Below, one piece after another: positions 61,450 to 64,000 of a DNA stretch of 64,000 nucleotides; position 1 is the first letter of the stretch; each line of letters opens with the position of its first letter. The notes under the pieces were generated by a model. It did no database searches, had not been told where the DNA came from, and saw nothing but the letters and a program-made list of their open reading frames with translations. Made by a program: the position numbers and the translations under genes. The stretch covers positions 1 through 64,000 of the forward strand of contig JBFMHE010000017.1 in assembly GCA_040752355.1 (NCBI GenBank), in the 5' to 3' direction. This DNA comes from Nitrospirota bacterium. Its GTDB lineage: Bacteria; Nitrospirota; Thermodesulfovibrionia; Thermodesulfovibrionales; Dissulfurispiraceae.

Positions 61450-63551
61450 GTCGTTCTCCTTCTTTCCCTTTCGAATATTATCCGTGCATCGATTGCAAAG
61501 GTTCCCCTGTTCATGACCATGAGCGGGTTGATGTCGAGCTCGCGGATGACGGGGAAATCGGTGATGAGGGCGGATACGCGCAGTATGCCGTCAACGATCG
61601 CCTCGATATCGACCGGCCTTTCTCCCCGGGCGCCCTTCAGGAGAGCGCCGGTCCGGATCCCGTTGATCATCGCGAGCGCTTCGGCCCGCGATACCGGGGC
61701 TATCCTGAATGATACATCCTTCAGGACCTCTACGTAAATTCCCCCGAGACCGAACATGAGCATGTGCCCGAAGGTCCGGTCGTAGGTGACGCCGATGATG
61801 ACCTCCTTGCCCCCTTTTATCATCTCGTAGAGCATGACGCCGTTGATGAAGGCATCGGGCATGAACCGGCGGGCATTGGTCGTGATCTCGGTGAAGGCAT
61901 CTTCAGCCGCGACCTCGGAATTGATATTGAGCCTGACACCGCCCACATCGGTCTTGTGGAGGATGTCGGGAGAGGATATCTTCATGACGAGGGGGAACCC
62001 TATGCGTTCGGCGATCGCGGCCGCCTCCTTCGCGGTCCTCGCCAGCCCCCGGTCCGGGAAGATGAAGCCGTACTGCGAGAGGATATCCGCAGCCAGGTCG
62101 TCCCCGATCTCATACCTGCCCTCCTGCAGGAGGCCGTCGATGAGGCGCTGTGCCGCGTCCTTGTCGACCGCGAAGCGCTCGGTGCGTTCCTCGGGCTTGT
62201 GCCGCCAAGCATTGAACTCATAGAGCCGTTTGAACGCCTTTACCGCTCCTTCGGGGTAGGCGAAGGAGGGGACGGAATGCTCCTTGAGCTTCTCGCGAGC
62301 GGCCCTCACCCGCGCCTCCCCGATGAAGGAGGCGATGACCGGCTTGTCCGTCTGCGCCGAGGTCGCGATGATAATGTCGGCGGTAGCATCGACATCCGTC
62401 ATCGCCTGCGGCGTCAGTATCACGAGGATGCCGTCGACAGTGGGGTCGCCGACAGCCCGTTCCAGGACCGTGGCATACCGCTCCGAAGTGGCGTCGCCGA
62501 TGATATCGACAGGATTGAACAGCGACGCATTCGAGGGCAGCAGCTTTGCCATGGAGTCGATAGTCTCTTTCGTCATGACCGGCAGCTTGACGCCGAGCTG
62601 CTCGGAGGTGTCCGCAGCCAGTATGCCGGGGCCGCCGGCATTGGTGACGATCAGCATCCGGTTGCCGGGAGGGAACTTCCCCGACGAAAAGGCGAGGGCG
62701 GTGTCGAAGAGGTCCTGAATGCCCCGGGCCCTGATGATGCCTGTCTGCCTGAATGCCGCGTTGAAGGCGGTCTCGGAGCCTGCCAGCGCCCCGGTGTGCG
62801 ATGAGGCGGCCCGTGCTCCTGCCTCGGTGCCGCCCGACTTTATGAGGATGATCGGTTTCACCTTCGTGGCCCTGCGGGCGACCTCGAGGAACCGTTTGCC
62901 GTCGACCACGTCCTCTATGTAGCCGAGGATGATCTCGGTATCGGGGTCGTCGATGAAGTACTGAATGAAGTCGATCTCATTCAGGTCGGCCTTGTTCCCG
63001 AGGCTGATGAACTTCGAGAACCCCATGTTGTTCCCGATGGCCCAGTCGAGGATAGCGATGCCGAGGGCTCCTGACTGGGAGAAGAAGGCGGTCTTCCCCT
63101 GGGGCAGCATATCGCCGGCAAACGAGGCGTTCATGCTGTTGCAGGTGTTGATGATGCCGAGGCAGTTGGGGCCGAGCATCCTTATGGAGTGCTGCCTGCC
63201 GATCTCCTTGATCCGCTCCTCCAGCTTCACCCCTTCGGAGCCCGCCTCCCTGAACCCGGCGCTCAGGATCACCACTGCCGTGATGCCTGCTGCGGCACAT
63301 TCGAGCAGGGTGTCGGGAACAGAGCGGGCAGGCACGGAGATGACGGCGAGATCGATGCGGCTGCCCGCTGCAGCGACGCTCGGGTAGGCCTTCAGGCCGA
63401 GGATATCCTCGGCCGAGGGATTGACAGGATAGATTGCCCCGTTATACTTGAAGCGTATGAGATTGTTCAGGACCGCATAGCCGACTTTCTGCGGGTCTCT
63501 CGAAGCGCCGACGACAGCGATGGAGCCTGGACGGAAAAGAGCGTCGAGCAT
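61446..63551 (-). CDS. ADP-forming acyl-CoA (acetyl-CoA) synthetase, fused alpha-beta
   Basis: 701 residues, subunits alpha and beta fused. N-terminal CoA-binding domain (SIAVVGASRDPQKVGYAVLNNL), the flavodoxin-like succinyl-CoA-ligase domain with SQSGALG, LGPNCLGIIN and the phosphohistidine region SSHTGALAGSE; the C-terminal third is ATP-grasp (KISSPDILHKTDVGGVRL, VIIGVTYDRTFGHMLMFGLGG). It converts acetyl-CoA, ADP and phosphate to acetate, CoA and ATP, conserving energy in anaerobes, or the reverse. Coupled to the DRTGG gene downstream. Confidence 0.93.
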   Translation of the reverse strand: MLDALFRPGSIAVVGASRDPQKVGYAVLNNLIRFKYNGAIYPVNPSAEDILGLKAYPSVAAAGSRIDLAVISVPARSVPDTLLECAAAGITAVVILSAGFREAGSEGVKLEERIKEIGRQHSIRMLGPNCLGIINTCNSMNASFAGDMLPQGKTAFFSQSGALGIAILDWAIGNNMGFSKFISLGNKADLNEIDFIQYFIDDPDTEIILGYIEDVVDGKRFLEVARRATKVKPIILIKSGGTEAGARAASSHTGALAGSETAFNAAFRQTGIIRARGIQDLFDTALAFSSGKFPPGNRMLIVTNAGGPGILAADTSEQLGVKLPVMTKETIDSMAKLLPSNASLFNPVDIIGDATSERYATVLERAVGDPTVDGILVILTPQAMTDVDATADIIIATSAQTDKPVIASFIGEARVRAAREKLKEHSVPSFAYPEGAVKAFKRLYEFNAWRHKPEERTERFAVDKDAAQRLIDGLLQEGRYEIGDDLAADILSQYGFIFPDRGLARTAKEAAAIAERIGFPLVMKISSPDILHKTDVGGVRLNINSEVAAEDAFTEITTNARRFMPDAFINGVMLYEMIKGGKEVIIGVTYDRTFGHMLMFGLGGIYVEVLKDVSFRIAPVSRAEALAMINGIRTGALLKGARGERPVDIEAIVDGILRVSALITDFPVIRELDINPLMVMNRGTFAIDARIIFERERRRTT

Positions 63552-63623
63552 GAGATAAGTTTACTGCGGAAGGCATTTAGAATCAAGAGATAATAGCTCA
63601 CTGCCGTTACCGTTCCCATTGCC

Positions 63624-64000
63624 TTAGCCTCCCGAAGGATGCTCGTGGCAGTTCTTGCAGAGATCCATGGGCTTCTCTGCCGGATACCTGAAGAGCTTCA
63701 TGTAGTCGGAGCTGTGGGGAGTGTGGCAGCTCGCGCAGGTGAGCTCTCCGCTGCTGCTCTTCTCGTGTTTTCTGCCCGACAGGGGGTGCCCCGCCTCGGT
63801 GAACCCGCCGAGCACATGGGGGGCCTTGGCGATACGCGGGTGGCATTGCAGGCAGCCTTCGGATATGGGGAGGCGCAGCTGGAATATGTTCGGAGCGGCA
63901 TGGGGGTCATGGCATACCGAGCACATGCCTGCGGCAACAGGCGGATGCAGGCCGGGCTTGATGAAGTCGGCCTTATCGTGGCAGGTGAAGCAGAGGTCGG
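63624..64000 (-). CDS. Multihaem cytochrome c (5' partial)
   Basis: The frame is open through the right edge of the window, so the N-terminus is missing. In 125 visible residues there are five haem-binding motifs: CFTCH, CSVCH, CLQCH, CASCH and CKNCH, with repeated H-P-x spacing (paired CxxCH doublets, as in doubled-CxxCH cytochromes). Being secreted, its maturation needs the ResB/CcsA pair at 6.5-8 kb. It is a probable periplasmic or extracellular electron-transfer protein. The C-terminus is HEHPSGG. Confidence 0.88.
   Translation of the reverse strand, partial: DLCFTCHDKADFIKPGLHPPVAAGMCSVCHDPHAAPNIFQLRLPISEGCLQCHPRIAKAPHVLGGFTEAGHPLSGRKHEKSSSGELTCASCHTPHSSDYMKLFRYPAEKPMDLCKNCHEHPSGG

Overview
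The window reads as one contiguous chromosomal segment of a diderm, GC-rich, probably anaerobic or microaerophilic bacterium. The diderm evidence is LptD, MsbA, Pal/CpoB, a heptosyltransferase and an O-antigen ligase. The energy genes are a flavodiiron protein, a soluble NADH-dehydrogenase-like module, ADP-forming acyl-CoA synthetase and multihaem cytochrome c. This mix resembles Nitrospirota or Desulfobacterota-like lineages, but that is inference; no rRNA or taxonomic marker was identified.

Layout. 1-8.2 kb: end of a VWA-domain gene, six-BON periplasmic protein, site-2 protease, flavodiiron protein, Smr protein, nitroreductase, ResB/CcsA cytochrome c maturation pair. 8.2-14 kb: SWIM zinc-finger gene and SNF2 helicase, separated by toxin-antitoxin type genes (VapBC, DUF2442, MNT/HEPN). 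14-25 kb, minus strand: trpB-trpA-accD-folC-lptD-truB-purB, with divergent trpB2-trpF on plus. 25-40 kb: queF, the dTDP-rhamnose operon rfbABCD, msbA and an LPS/O-antigen island, part of it visibly AT-richer than its surroundings. 40-44 kb: nucleotide-sugar dehydrogenase, moaA, cpoB, pal. 44-53.4 kb: a candidate sigma-54 promoter followed by REC-GcvH-like, REC-NuoE fusion, HndB-, NuoF- and NuoG-like subunits, a PAS/GAF sensor and fdhD. 53.4-64 kb: pilT, pilB, a very large hybrid histidine kinase plus response regulator, a DRTGG/P-loop protein with ADP-forming acyl-CoA synthetase, and a partial multihaem cytochrome.

The most unusual signal is not a gene. Eight intergenic gaps (about 15.4, 18.4, 20.8, 23.0, 24.5, 41.45, 46.1 and 52.6 kb) contain degenerate tandem 7-bp words (8 bp at one locus). 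At most loci they form two opposite-orientation arms around a short unique spacer. The words fall into a few families: AAYYCTA at three loci, ACTTCTY at two, AGCNNTC at one, TTACGNA at one, and TTATAGCG as the 8-bp version. Several arrays run from the stop codon of one gene to the start codon of the next. One arm encodes the hydrophobic core of the LptD signal peptide, and three downstream genes (accD, trpF, fdhD) lack a visible Shine-Dalgarno because the array occupies that position. I know of no named system matching this. The closest precedent is the heptanucleotide short tandemly repeated repetitive (STRR) sequences of cyanobacteria.

Second in interest is the redox operon with two receiver-domain fusions, one carrying NuoE and one a lysine-less GcvH-like domain. 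Its molybdopterin-type subunit lacks the formate dehydrogenase Cys/Sec. Two genes (vapC, trpB) appear to need non-canonical start codons (ATT, ATA).
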